Part shown: piece by piece, positions 48,690-61,139 of the stretch
Position numbering within the stretch: position 1 is the first letter of the stretch
How the letters are laid out: every line of letters starts with the position of its first letter
Source: Eumeta japonica
Lineage: Eukaryota; Arthropoda; Insecta; Lepidoptera; Psychidae
DNA: 64,000 nt
Assembly: GCA_005406025.1 (NCBI GenBank)
Contig: BGZK01000752.1
Span: 124,001-188,000, forward strand
Direction: 5' to 3'
Program-made: the position numbers and the translations under genes
The notes under the pieces: model-generated
What the model saw: the letters and a program-made list of their open reading frames with translations, nothing else
Databases searched by the model: none
What the model was told of the DNA's origin: nothing

Positions 48690-48775
48690 AAATTCGCCCC
48701 TAATTGGACTTGAACTTAGTAACCTCCTGGTCGAAGGCAACGCCTTTAACCGGTGAAGTGCCACCGTTTATACTT
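48690..48775 (-). repeat. tRNA-like retroposon head
   Basis: Minus strand: GGTGGCACTTCACCGGTTAA resembles the A box region and AAGTTCAAGTCC the B box, at tRNA-like spacing. The flank on its 3' side is A/T-rich. The cloverleaf is incomplete, so it is more likely a SINE head than a working tRNA gene. Confidence 0.45.
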
Positions 48776-49019
48776 CCGTACTAGATTTTAAACATTAATT
48801 TACTTATATATAAGCGTTATGAAGGAAGAAAACAATTTATAGTTTTATACAGTAAAAATCTAGTCCCTACCCTATTCAAACATATAGTTGTGTCGGTTCT
48901 ACTTAAGATCATTCGTTTCAAATTTATCAGGATGTGATGTGGTGCCCGTTCGATTTAAATTTAGTGGTACGAATCCATGAATATTTATACTAATTATTAA
49001 TATAATAATTATATAAAAA

Positions 49020-49430
49020 AAATCAGTTATTGACAGTCAGAGAACGGTCATCGTCGATTGGTACATCACGGTTTGTTTGTCAGAAATCGTAGCTGACCTT
49101 CGTACCGATAACCCGAAACATCGCATCATCTTACATCATGATAACGCGAGCTCTCACATCGCTCATAAAACGAACAATTTTTTTGAGGCAGGAAAATGTT
49201 GAATTATTGACCCACCCTCCGTACAGCCCTGAGCCAAGCCCTAATGGTTTCCTTACATTTCTTAGACTTAAAGATTTATTGAGTGGTTAGCGGTTTGGAG
49301 ACCCAGAAGCAGCAAATCTTAAGCAAAGCAAAAAACCTTACAAATCGGCCATTTTGTCAATATCAACTTCAGACTGGAATTGCAGATTCAATAAATTGGT
49401 TTTATCGAATGCTAAAGTGCATAAATTATA
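49020..49430 (+). pseudogene. Mariner transposase C-terminal remnant
   Basis: The plus strand reads QRTVIVDWYITVCLSEIVAD, then HRIILHHDNASSHIAHKTNN (catalytic HHDNASSH), then IDPPSVQP and a degraded C-terminus ending near INWFYRMLKCINYN. Stops interrupt it. Only the second half of the transposase remains. A different mariner subgroup from the cecropia-type copy at 24 kb. Confidence 0.85.
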
Positions 49431-49785
49431 ATGGAGAATACTAAAGAAATAATTAAGTTATGTCCTGCATCTTGTTCTTTTTATTCCCGACTATTTCGGC
49501 GTGCTCTTGGTAAATATACAATAACGATCTTTCAGACGAAGCGTGATAGCCACCTAAAAATTCCTTTAAATTTTTTTAAATCTCAATATATAAAGAAATT
49601 TGACAGAATTATATGAAGGTTCTGAACCGTGAAATATCCGGTCCTGAAAAAATCTGAAAGTATTACATATTAGAGCGGTCCTTATTGTAGATACTTTCAT
49701 CGATCGAATCGATTTAACACATTGAATAGTATCGAGTTTTTGGTTTCTGTTGATCTTAAATAAAAGAAAAATATCAAATATGATT

Positions 49786-50125
49786 TTATTTATTATTTAT
49801 ATTATGATCTGCTTTGTGATCAATACAATCAAATATTTCTGATAAATCGCAAACGACCCCTACAGAATTCCTAGAGTTTTCCCATGCATCATGTATATGT
49901 ACCGAAAGGGAAACGCTATTGTCTGTGGCGGATCTTCTTTTAGTAAAAAGAAATTGTTTTATATTGCGGTGGGAGATGAAATATGAAAGCGTTTGATAGA
50001 GCATGATCTTTTTATTTGATCGTAAATTTTACGCAGCGCGGGCAACGCCGTTGTAAGCCTATAATTAGTGGAGTGTTTTATGTCACCGGATTTTAAAACA
50101 CGAATTAATTTACCATATTGAAATA
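49786..50125 (-). pseudogene. Jockey-type LINE reverse transcriptase fragment
   Basis: Minus-strand translation gives LDLFQYGKLIRVLKSGDIKH, STNYRLTTALPALRKIYDQI, then after a frame change LFTKRRSATDNSVSLSVHIH and VGVVCDLSEIFDCIDHKADH, matching the order of reverse transcriptase motifs in Jockey-type LINEs (the CDL..FDC.DH motif is diagnostic). Only this part of the enzyme remains. Confidence 0.75.
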
Positions 50126-50494
50126 AGTCAAGATAATGCCTGTTGTAATATATTTATTAAATATAATTGGTAAATATAGTTATGATGTGAATTACAGAAT
50201 TTCTATTTCTACTTTCTGCTTTTACGGATATCCTCCAAAAACCTTCTGTTTTTTCCTGATTATTGATATTTTTTTTTCGGAGTATGACATAATTATTCAG
50301 TGGTGTTTTGAGAAATAAAACTCATTAGTCTTAGGAGTGATCGATCTGTTAATTTAAAATTAATGACAAATAATTTTGTTTGAAACAATACTAAAGTGAA
50401 TGAAAACCTTTCAAAATGTCATCTGATAACTTAATTTTTGAAAATCACTATAAAAATAATAAGTTATGGAACATTTCAAGTATTTTCTATTTTT

Positions 50495-51070
50495 TAAGGT
50501 TCCGTACCTTCTAATGGAAAAACGGAGCTCTTACCGGGTCACGCGTATGTCTGTCTGTCCATCTGTCGCTGTCAATTTCCTCTAAATTATCTACTAAACC
50601 GATTAAGTTGACATTCGGTATCAGATATACACGTGTATGTCTCTGACTCAAATACGGACCTCTCATGTAAATAAATAAATTTTAAGTATGAGGGTCATTT
50701 TTCAGGGGTAAAGTAAAAAAGAAAAAAAAGTATTGCAAACTGCATAACTATATATTCACAAACTATGTGACATATCGAATTAAAGCGCTCATTGTGAGGG
50801 TCTCAAATATGTTACATCTTCATTATTTTAAGATAATAATTTTAAAGATATTTAAGAAAATATATGGAAACTGAACACTTTTCCCTTATATCTGAAACTA
50901 TTGCGTCTAAAATTTTGAAAAATAAATCAATAAATGGTTTTTAATGTAAAAAGGAGCCCACACTTCGCTTTGTTTCGGTCCCTTTCAATGCCCAATATAT
51001 ACCGACACTCGATAAGTACGTACTCAAATATATACTGAGTAGGTATTACTTTCTAGTGGACTTTGCATTA
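50495..51070 (+). repeat. Dispersed repeat family S, copy 2
   Basis: Starts with AAGGTTCCGTACCTTCTAAT, as the short interspersed elements do. 50545-51060 is colinear with 15603-16090. Non-coding. Confidence 0.55.
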
Positions 51071-51074
51071 TTGC

Positions 51075-52560
51075 GATGCGATACTAATTTTAAGGATAAA
51101 ATGAAATATCAAAATACTTTATATCACTCGATCTTAATTCATATTGAACATACGTCATGATTGAATTCAATAATAGATAATACGTTCAGCAATTTCCTTT
51201 TCATAATCTGGTACCATACATGCTTTTTTTAGTTACCACAAGCAAATTTAAGTCAGATTAAAAAAAATATGATAAATGTTTAACACACAGAACCCTCAAT
51301 ACGCAGCTGAATGCGAATTAGTCCGGTTTTTTAACTTGAAGGTATAAATTCAAAATATTTATTCCGATTTATAATTACGATTCCATTGACACTTGTATAA
51401 GTTATTTAAATAAAAAGACGCAGTTACGAATTTCTCAACTTACATTTGCTGCCGAAACCCAAAATTGCTAATAGAGTGTCATTAAAACTCGATACCAACT
51501 TGTGATAGTGTTTTGAAATATTAATATAGTTTAAAATAGGTATTCCACTATCCACACCCGGGACTGAATCATGCATGGTATTTGCATTAGATTAAGAGGT
51601 GTCTAGTACGTAAAGAATTCACTAACTTTTGTATTGCAGGTTTTTATTATATTTACAAAAAAAATGTCCCTCACTTAGTGAAGAAGTTTCAAGAAGAAAA
51701 TAGAGTATAAGATATACACGTAGGTATATAGACACACTATACACGTGTCACTTGAAAGAATACAATAAAATATATCGATATATTTTGTAGTAAAAGATTG
51801 TCTTACTTACGACACGAGGCAAGGCTATAAGTCAAAAACTCGTCCATAAGGAAAAAAAAATAATTTTGTTGGCGGCGTATTGTGAGGTTCTTAAGTTTAT
51901 TGTATCAACGACCCGTACTTTCTTAATTGAATTATTAAGGGCCTCTTCCACTATCCTATTGAACTGACATTCGACTAAAAGTCACTTTCAAAATAAAATT
52001 TGGGTTCATGTCCTCCTTTTAGAGTTAACAACCGTTAAAAAAGATGGTGAAAGAAGTCTTTAGTGCTTGGAATTAATTTTTTGAATGATTTAAATTTAAT
52101 GCTTGTATTATTTGTAATGAAAACTCCATAAATATAATGATTACAAGACTAATTATATTCTTAATATCTTATTTCATTAGCTAAACTAGGATCGTATCCA
52201 TGGTACTAAGTCATTTATTCATCTAGATCTTGGTCAAAATTAGTTTGTGCGTCATGTATGGACTCAAACGCCTAGCCATCGATGGCATTTTCGGTAGCTC
52301 AAAATATAAATAGGTAGAAATCCTGTGTAGCTGTCATGCAAAATCATATTATTTGCTCTTAAACCATCGACAATAATGGAAAGGTTTATAAAATATTAAT
52401 TAGACTCTCACTTAAATTTTAATATTTATTTACAGAACTATCCTTAGAACTGGCCACTTAGACACTTTAAAAAAAAATAAAACATTTAAATTTAAAAAAA
52501 AGGTACTCTGCCTCCCTTCTTAAAATTGTAAAATATATATTATTATTTGTTTTTACAATT
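51075..52560. other. AT-rich interval, nothing recognised
   Basis: No gene, repeat partner or strong hairpin seen. Confidence 0.35.
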
Positions 52561-52574
52561 TTACAAATTGGCGG

Positions 52575-53600
52575 CCAAAAGAAAACTGTTTTGTCTAATA
52601 TCAACCATGAATTTTGGTGCAATGATTTTCTATGATTGTCGTTGCCATTGAAGTCAACAAGAAGGTTACAGCAGACTTCAGTTGGCCTTTCATGGTGAAG
52701 CTCCATCTCTTGGTACTGTTTATAACAGGTTTAACGAGATCAAACGTGGTTGCATTAATTTGAATGCGTGAGGGACGTCCTTCTATGACGACAACCGAAG
52801 ACAAAGTAGATGCTATACGGCTCTGCTAGAGACTGACAAAAGAGTAACCTATCAGCAAATTCGGACAAATTCAGGCATCGGTATGAATTAAGTGCACAAA
52901 ATTTTTTTCGAACATTTAGGGATCAGGAAGCTTTGTATTCGGTGGATATCTAATAATTTCACCGAAGCTCAAAAACTCCGTTGTTATTCATAGGTGCCGC
53001 GAAATAATGTAAAGACAAGCCAGTGGTGCCTCAAATGCTGTATATGACATAGTTGCAGGTGACGAAAGCTGGATGTATTATTACGATTCTGAAAGCAAAA
53101 GATAGTTTACTTAGTGGGTGTTTCCTTTCGAGCAGTTCCCTACTGAAGAAAAACGAGGTAGAAGCCTCGGAAAATAGATGATAGCCTTTTTCTTTGGAAT
53201 AACAGGTCATTGTGTAACAATTGTTTTGAAAGATAAAAAAAGTCACTTCAGATCGGTATACTAACAATTATTTTCCTCTTGTTTTGGAAAAATTTTGGGA
53301 AAAATGATCTTAAAGTAGGATTCTCCTTCATCATCACAAGGCCTCACCACATACCGCCGGGCAAACATGACTATTTTAGGATGTTAGGTGTTGAAAATAA
53401 TAGCTCATTCACCTTACAGCATTCACTTCGAGTTTGCACCATGAGATTTTTATTTATTTTCTAAAATAAAAGAATAATTTCCGGAGTAGATTATGAACCC
53501 CGAGGAAGCAGTGGCTGCATATGAAAAGGCCATCGGAGCGACCCCTAAGTGGGAGTGGGCAAAGTGTTCCTCTCGGCGGTTCCATTGAATCATTAACACT
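52575..53600 (+). pseudogene. Mariner transposase remnant, nearly full length
   Basis: Plus-strand fragments in order: the DNA-binding part (LQQTSVGLSWWSS-like, then VYNRFNEIKRGC), TDKRVTYQQIRTNSGIGMN, VAGDESWMYYYDSESKR (first catalytic Asp region), then KRGRSLGK and MIAFFFGITGHCVTIVLKDK, a degraded LHHHKASPHTAGQT (catalytic Asp lost) and EEAVAAYEKAIGATPKWEWA. Many stops and frameshifts make it inactive. A third mariner type in this window. Confidence 0.85.
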
Positions 53601-53639
53601 AATTTGAGAAACAATAAAAATTAAAATTATTTTTTATTA

Positions 53640-54170
53640 TAAGACTTGAAATATCAACTGGTTCACATCGAAAACGGTATGGTATTGGGAACGAGTTATT
53701 CTATATTCGTAACCGATGAAATCGAAGTCAAGATTGAAATAATGCGAGCCAATGTGTTGAAAGTTTGTCGGAATTTTCCATCTAAATCACAAGAAATCCC
53801 TAATCTGTAACTGAAGTGCTGAACGATGATGGATAGGGATAAGACAAAATTTGAAAATTATTTGTTATAATAATCTTAAGATTAAGTTAAATTTCAATTC
53901 GGAGAGACGCATGAAACGGATTTGCTTTCCAGTTGTTTTTACGTCTAAAGGGAAAGTAATTAATTTTAGGATTTCTAAAAATTTGTTCGAAATCCAATTC
54001 ACAAGATTTTCCCTCTCTCTGAGAGACCCTACAGCGTCGTCCTTAATCCTTTTAATGCCGTCGGGGGACTATTAACTTACTTTTTCCTCGTGTTAAAGTC
54101 GGCAACAAGATTCTAAATAAATTTCGAGAAGATGAGGAGCCGTATTTTAATATTCAGCAATTTCGGGGCT
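53640..54170. other. AT-rich interval, nothing recognised
   Basis: A short hexamer-like stretch is at 53700-53740 (GAAATCGAAGTCAAGATTGA); otherwise nothing. Confidence 0.3.
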
Positions 54171-54179
54171 TAATTTAAA

Positions 54180-55350
54180 TTTACACGCGGAAATGAATTA
54201 TCGGCCGGTCGCTGAAAAACGGACAGCCATTTAACGGAACGGCCGTGGGCTTACATTTTTTTTTCCGACAGACTGACTGATTGGGTCGCGCGCGGTCGGC
54301 GCGATCGCGTACTTTTTAATTCCGACGTATCAGCCGAGCCGCGCGGCATCGCAACAGAATTAAAATTTAAAGCCGCACACGCGCCGGCTCTCGCGGATCG
54401 CAGCGGTTGCCGACGCGACGCACCCTTAATTAAAGGGTTACTTTCATTCGGAGTCGAAGTCCGTAAAGAAATCGCTCGTTATTATTCGGGCTGGCGTGCA
54501 GATATCGCGGCCACTATTGTCCCGAGCGCGCCGTAGGTAGCGGAGTCGGCAAAAATGCGCGGTCCCGGCGGGGCGGGGGCGGGGCGGCGGGCCGCGTTAT
54601 CGCGCCGCACGCCCGGGGAGCTGTCACAAAAGCGCTAAGTAGCCCCTTACACAAAAACACAGCGCTATCGTGCCCTAATGCGGTAGATAGGAAAATCTTT
54701 TGTCGACGCTCGCCGCGCTCCTTTATGACGATCAATCTTGTGCTCCCGTACTTTAACGACATTTTCGTGTGAATTTCTGCTAAAGTGCCGATCGGCGAGT
54801 CCGGTCGTCTATTGGAGCCCTTCGGAATGCGAAAGTCTAAATTATCTCCGAAGGGAATTATTCTAAAAGAAGTGGGAGGCGGTACGGGCGGTGCGATTCG
54901 GCGTCTATACACATCGGGAAAGTAAGCGCGAGCGTAAAAAGATAATGGGGCCACCGCCTCACGTATGAGCCAGAACGGGAAATTCTGATAACTCGATGAA
55001 TATTTTAGTAGAATTAATATACCGACGGAACGTTTCCCGCGCGCGGTATAAACACAAAGGAATAAATCAGGGCACGTAGCGCGGCGCCTGCGCCCGCCGC
55101 GCCGCGGACGGCCGGCGCGCCGGTCCACGCGAGATATGATAAAAGATTAATGTTGGCTTCTTTCTGCGGAATATCGTTTAACATTTTTTTTGTCCGAGCC
55201 GCATTCCCTCACGCGCTCAGTGCCTCGGTTTCCCTCCCGGTATTTGTCTACGCTTGACGTTCCTCCGTTTTTCACCCCCATCGCTGTTTTTGTAGTCGAC
55301 AAAAGCCGTCCGGACGTTGCTCCATGAAAAAAAATCACCACCTCATAGAT
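54180..55350. promoter_or_regulatory. CpG island, candidate promoter or conserved regulatory region
   Basis: The strongest composition shift in the window: GCGCGCGGTCGGCGCGATCG near 54288, CGGGGCGGGGGCGGGGCGG near 54570, CGCGCCGCGGACGGCCGGC near 55100, with normal-looking AT-rich islands between. No repeat partner. The minus-strand 204-codon frame (54514-55128) has low-complexity Pro/Arg-rich ends and no recognisable domain, so I read it as chance. On the minus strand it could host the promoter or leader exon of kekkon, 34 kb away; this is inference. Confidence 0.4.
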
Positions 55351-55359
55351 TGCCAGGGG

Positions 55360-56280
55360 GCGGTGGGACCCTCACAAAAGTCGTGGCAGTATTAGTTTAA
55401 GGTTACCTTGGAGAGAAAAGGGGACTATACAACGAGATACTTCTGTATTGTATGCTGAAATCTGGAAGTTATAAGAAAATACAACCTCCGACTTCCCTTG
55501 CCTAAGGAACCCAAGAGAGGAAAATTGTTTTATTTTACATAACGTAATAATTTGATATCGACGTATTTAAATATTATTGATGCAAGTATTATTAATGAAA
55601 AATTAACGATAATAGTCAGTATAACAATACAATATTTAAGACAACTAGCGACTTTGAAAAAAAAATTCTTAATACTCTATAAGTAATTAAAAACAAAAAA
55701 AATTGAAACGATGTAAATTACATCAAACTTTTATGGCAATAAGTTATTAAAAAAAATTTTTTATGATTTTTCTCTAACAAGATCTTTTGTTGAAGCAGAA
55801 TTATAAATTTGAATTGGTCGATTTAAAGGGCTTTGCGGTATTCGATGAAGTTGATTGAGGATTAAAGCAGATTTAGATTTTCGTAATACGAGATTCAATA
55901 ATTTCAGATTTTTAAATAATGTGTTTTTTTTGTTTTAAGCTCCATTTTCCAAAAAAAAAATAAGGCAAGCAATGATAACTTTTTAATGCCATTGCTATAA
56001 ATTCAAGCCTTAATTAGTCAATCCTTTCAATATTTTAAAAATACTTTGTGTAATTATACTTCAACGACGATCGGTCACAGATAGAATTAACTGCGGTACT
56101 CCATATAAGTTTTTTGGGGTATGAGGCAGATTATTTTTAGTACCCATGCACTCATGCATGCAGGGAAATACATTGCATCAGCATCTTTTTCCCTGCCTAT
56201 ATTTTAATTTTATGTACGTGTACGCAAGACACGTTTTAGAGTATACACGAAATTTTAATTATTTTATATTCCTGTTATAT
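55360..56280. other. AT-rich interval, nothing recognised
   Basis: No gene or repeat partner seen. Confidence 0.3.
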
Positions 56281-56282
56281 AA

Positions 56283-56600
56283 TACTAGCGGTCACCCGCC
56301 AGCTTCGCTGCGCGAAAATTTAAATTTAGCAATTTTTTTTTATTATCCAAATTTGACCCCGGTTTGGTTCCTGTGGACATAGATCGTAATGAATGCCTTC
56401 ACCTTTTGTATCGGCTGATTTTGCTGTCAATTTTGATCGCGATCACGATCATATTCTCAATGTCAATTTAAGTTCCGTTGTCCGGTCCGGTCTCGGTCCC
56501 ACTCCCGATTTCAATGGCGGTCTCGATACCGATCTTGGTCCTCCCTTGGGCATTATTGGTAGTAATAACAAATTACGATTTATACCGGAACGGACAACGA
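56283..56600 (+). repeat. Truncated ACTAGC retroposon end and degenerate hexamer tract
   Basis: ATACTAGCGGTCACCCGCCA at 56283 matches the beginning of the retroposon at 9150. From 56400 to 56560 runs a tract of TTTTGATCGCGATCACGATC and GGTCTCGGTCCCACTCCCGA type. The 90-codon frame there is a by-product of the tract. Confidence 0.5.
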
Positions 56601-56852
56601 AACGACAACGAAATGTATTAATACCGTTATTACTGGTATTTATACATTTTGTGCATAAAAGGTAACGTTGTTATATGTAGAATATAATATGATCTTATTA
56701 TATTAATCTCATATCCTATTTGAGAACATAATATACCTATGCAAAATTTGATTACAATCCGTCCAGTCGCCAGCGTTTGACAAACATCCATACAAATATA
56801 TTTTTACATTTTTTATATTAAAAATGGCCTGTAACCATCTACAAAGGATTCC

Positions 56853-56919
56853 ACGTCGAATAGTCAAAGTCCCATAATGATACTAATCGTATCATTATGG
56901 GACTTTGACTATTCGACGT
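56853..56919. repeat. Perfect 31-bp hairpin
   Basis: Left arm 56853-56883 (begins ACGTCGAATAGTCAAAGTCC), 5-nt loop TAATC, right arm 56889-56919, with no mismatch. TACGACGTAAGTA-like words follow at 56930. Either a very young inverted duplication, a structured RNA precursor or a sequencing or assembly foldback. Confidence 0.9.
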
Positions 56920-57619
56920 AAGTAAGTATGTACGACGTAAGTACCTTTTATGTGATTAAGCCTCAAAAAAATATTTTCATTTATATATATATATAAATAG
57001 ACTAATCTTTGGAGTTATTTATAGAAGAACCTATCTATATGTAGCCTGACTAGTGAACTAATAAGGGCACAAATATTCTTGTTAGAAATTGCTTCAGAAT
57101 ATAATGCAAGCAAAGTATATGCCATACTACCTACCCTCTCGCTTTAATTGGTACTAAAACAATTTGTTACGACTAAACATAACGAACGATTTTAGGTTAG
57201 CAAAAACTATACTCAAGGGTAGCTATTTAGACAGGACCATTGTACTCTACAATTTCGCGGTCATAATTTTATACTCAACGCCATAAAAACAGTAAACAAA
57301 TTTAATTAATGTTTAAACAGAGTAAAATTGTTTATTGTTGTCCTTTCCCATTATGAAATAACACGTTATATAAATTACATTAATTCTTGATTAATGATTT
57401 TGTGACTTGTTTAGAATGTGCTTCTAACGAAATACAATAACGGTACTTTTAGATAGTCTTTATGGTTCTATGCAAAATTTAATCTTACCGCCAATGGTCA
57501 TCCTCCTGTGTGTCGTAAGTTTCTGTTTCATAGACTATGCAGAAGCGAATTACAATTTTTAGACTATTCTTTAGAATTATATAATAGTAATAAAGACACA
57601 AAGAGATTATTATAACGGA

Positions 57620-57778
57620 CTAAGATAATTATAAAAATAAATAACACTTGCTTAGGTGTTCGATATCTGTCAATCCTCTGGAATCAATATTCAATCCTTT
57701 GGATAGAGATTCGTAGTGGAGAGGCAGATTCGAGGGTCAGTGGTGGGTTGCATGCTGCATGTTAATGCATGTTGCAGG
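57620..57778 (-). repeat. Dispersed 160-bp repeat, inverted partner of 41251-41410
   Basis: Reverse complement of the 41-kb copy with few differences. Both include GAATCTGCCTCTCCACTACG. The interval 56925-57615 before it is AT-rich with nothing recognised. Confidence 0.8.
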
Positions 57779-57784
57779 TCTACA

Positions 57785-60180
57785 AAAAGATTTAATTTTG
57801 ATTTTGAAAGATGCGTCTCGGTTGACACTAGTCAATACTGAAGGATCGAAACTATATTTTATGTTTTATCATACTACGAAAATAGTAAAGTTTCGTAAAT
57901 TATCAGGAATATTACTACATGTACGTGTTTTATTAATGTTCATTGCTAATTAATGCTATAACTGAAAATATATAGAAGTCTCATGTTTCAACAATAATGA
58001 TCTGTTGTGTTTCACAGTGTCGTGTCGTGTATCTGTTTGTTTAGTATAATAATATAGAATGGTTTTTACGTAGTCCACAATACGAAACCTCTGATAAACT
58101 GGCTCGACTAGCACTTGATCATATTTAAATTCAGAACATTGAAAATATATATTATATTAATATATAATGACTTTAATTAATCAGAAAATTTATTATTTAC
58201 ATGCTTTATATAAGCATTCCATTATTGTGTTCTTTTATGTAATTGTATTTGTAAGCACTTATGGTTTTTATAACGCTTTAATTGTTTATTATTATAATCT
58301 CCTTACGTTTTACAGCTCTACTATATTCCGATTTTTAATTTTGTCATTTTTATTGTTAAATTACTAAGTTGTTCTCAAAAATATTTTAATGAAAATGAAA
58401 GTGGTTTTTGTGGAACTTATTCGCTGGTAGTATCGTTTTGTAGAAACAAACACAATAAATACGTGCTAAATATTATTTTCATTGTAATCGCAATTTACTT
58501 TACTGGATAAATTTTTCGATTACTGAAGTAGAAAATCGCTTATATTGTACAACTCTTTAACATTTGGTAATAAAGCCTTTTCAATTGTGCCAATTCTCGT
58601 GCCAAGTTGTTGTCGGCCCAATGTGAAGGCACACTACCACAAACCTATTTCAGATGAAGGGGTCTGTACCTTATTCTAAATGATGGAATCATTCGTGGCC
58701 GAGATGGATTAAAATATTCTGAACTCTTTTCCGTTCTTGTCTGAAAGTGCACTGGTTAGCATCAGCTGAAAGATGATTTTTAAGGAATTTTTAAGAATAT
58801 TAAGGAATGATTAAAGTATTTATTTTATTATAAAAATCCGAATTCTGACAATAACCTTTTAGTATGAAATACGATCTGCTTGCCGCACAAATGGCTTTAT
58901 TCATATTCAGGACACTTAGGAGACGTTCCTGGGGGATAGCTGTTTTTAAACTTCGATAGATAATATTAAGTAACGACTTTAGTTTAATGACAACTCATAA
59001 ATATGAATATGATCTTTGGATTTTAAAGTATCATTTGTAACCTTATTCGATAAATCAGGTATACATTTTTGGTCGATCAATGTTAAAAATTCAATAATAT
59101 TTGCGTCCTAGGGACGCTTTTAAGTTAGTTCTGATTATTTTATATTACTAATTGAACGATATCTATTTGACATTATCTTATAAGATGTGTTATTTTCCTG
59201 TTTTTGCAAGAGCACTTGGGGAGCAGAAAATTCGTAAATATTTATGCATAAAAAAATTGTGATAGACTTTTAGGTAAATAGATAAATACCTGTTTACCCA
59301 GTTACAGTTACATGTTTTACCCAGATTTTGCGTTATATATTTTCAACAATTTCTTCGTTAACTTATAATTCAAATCCTGTAATAAGAACTAGGATCTTTT
59401 AAAAGTTTACTTGGTTCTTTGTCTATATGCTGAAAGAGCCGAATTTTTTGCTGTTTAGAAATCTTTAGAAGATTAAAAATATTGTTGATTTTGGAAAATG
59501 TTTCATAACAGTACATATAATACAAATCCTACATGCCACACTTCCCATAATGGATAAGATACAGTTAAAAAAAACCAACATAATCCTAGATGACAAATAA
59601 TATTAAAAATTACGATTTTTAACAAATCTATAATTCGTTGACATATTATAGTTGTTAATACAACGAGATGCATTTTAAATCGTTTTCCATTCATTCCTTT
59701 ATTTAATAAAATATTTATTCGAGTTTTTCCCTTAGGAGCTGTTCCCCGACGTCGCACGCGGTAAGAGCATTCTCCTGTAAACCAAGGAGTTATAAATTGG
59801 ACGAGTCAGTTGGCGTACATTAAGGAAGTGTTCTGTCGTAACAATAAACTAGCCAACTAATTCCTGTTCCTGTATCATGTGTGTGTATGTATTAATATAA
59901 TAGCCACATATATGTTTAATTTATATACAAAACTTACATCCTTTTGTTGAGAAACACAGTTTTTCGGCAATAACTCCAACACGATATATTCCATCATCTT
60001 CAAAATAATTTTCAATTAAAGTGTTTATTAAAAATTACCTTTGTATATTTTTTCATATATTTGGACACACGATTTAAAAAATAAAAGGGGGGGACGCAAT
60101 TTCTGCTACTTTCGTGACTATTTCTGACAATACTCAATTTATCAAAAAAAGAAATCTTAGAAACCGAAGTGTGTTTAAAA
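57785..60180. other. AT-rich interval, nothing firmly recognised
   Basis: At 59735-59880 a GC-richer stretch (CCGACGTCGCACGCGGTAAG) may be the end of an unidentified element. Otherwise nothing. Confidence 0.3.
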
Positions 60181-60189
60181 GGGCTTTGA

Positions 60190-60430
60190 AGTTTACTGAA
60201 AAAAATATTTTTCAGCTTCTGTTACGTGGAGTGCCCTTGTAAAAATATTTATTTTTGTTATTTATCTACTAAACTATTATAAGTAGTAGCTTATGCAATA
60301 CACCTAGAGTTCAAATTTCATCAATATATATCTTGTAATTTTTGAGAACAATGCTGGTGACATACGAACGGACGGACATAACGAAATTATAAGGGTTCTG
60401 TTTTGGCGCCATTTTGGCTCGTAACCCTAA
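60190..60430 (+). repeat. Degraded 3' part of the GGGTCCCGTAC-type short element
   Basis: ATGCTGGTGACATACGAACGGACGGACA (seen at 60351-60378 in the sequence) and GTAACCCTAAAAAATA correspond to the end of the copy at 43738-44108. The 5' part is lost or unrecognisable. Confidence 0.55.
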
Positions 60431-60649
60431 AAAATACTAGTTGTCGTTAATTACAAGTCGACTCAAACACATATATTTGTTGACGTTTTAAGTTTAAATC
60501 AGTGCATAATAAATTTGCCAATGTAATTCATAAAGTAGTTTTTAACAATTAAGCAGGCGGACTTGCAACCCACTTGGTAATACCTATAATTTATTCTAAA
60601 TCTTTGTTATAATATAATTTGATCAAATACATTGGTATCAATTATGATT

Positions 60650-61130
60650 CTATTTTTGATTTTAGATCCAGTTTTATCGTTACTTTAAATCCGGTCTTGC
60701 TCTCTTGTTTCCGACGCCGGTCGCTCACTTTTCCAATCTCAACCTCGTTCTCAAATTCAATCTACCAAGACTGAATTCGAGAGTGAAGCGAATCTCGATT
60801 TCAATCTTGGTTCCACTCTCGATTCCAAGCTCAGTCTCCCCTCAATTCCAATCTTGGTCTCGATTACATTTCTAATCTTTACCTCGCTTTCGATTCTTTT
60901 CAATCTTGGCGTCGCTTTCGATTCCAATCTTGGTCTCGATTACATTTCCAATTTTCACCTCCCTCTCGATTCTTTTCAATCTTGGCGTCGCTTTCGATTC
61001 CAATCTTGGTCTCGATTACATTTCCAATCTTTACCTCCCTCTTGACTCCTTTCTATCTTGGCATTGCTCTCGATTTCAATATTGGTCTCGCTCTCGAGTT
61101 TAAAATGAATTCGTTCTCAATATTAATCCC
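60650..61130. repeat. Degenerate hexamer tract containing a 76-bp tandem repeat
   Basis: 60650-60845 has imperfect GATTCCAATCTCG-type hexamers. From 60845 a unit starting ATTCCAATCTTGGTCTCGAT recurs at 60921, 60997 and (diverged) 61073, an exact period of 76 bp. The overlapping frames here encode the same peptide in shifted frames because 76 is not a multiple of three, which shows they are repeat by-products. Confidence 0.9.
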
Positions 61131-61139
61131 GCTTCCTTA

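Noticed and set aside
48690..48775. A genuine tRNA gene on the minus strand
   Set aside because: A and B box likenesses are present but a complete acceptor stem and anticodon arm cannot be drawn. A SINE head is more likely.
54514..55128. 204-codon minus-strand open frame in the CpG island
   Set aside because: High GC lowers the chance of stop codons. The ends are low-complexity Pro/Arg-rich and no domain, signal or splice context is recognisable.
60854..61103. Two overlapping open frames with repeated Phe/Arg/Ser peptide
   Set aside because: They are the same 76-bp DNA repeat read in shifted frames, so the openness comes from the repeat and not from coding.
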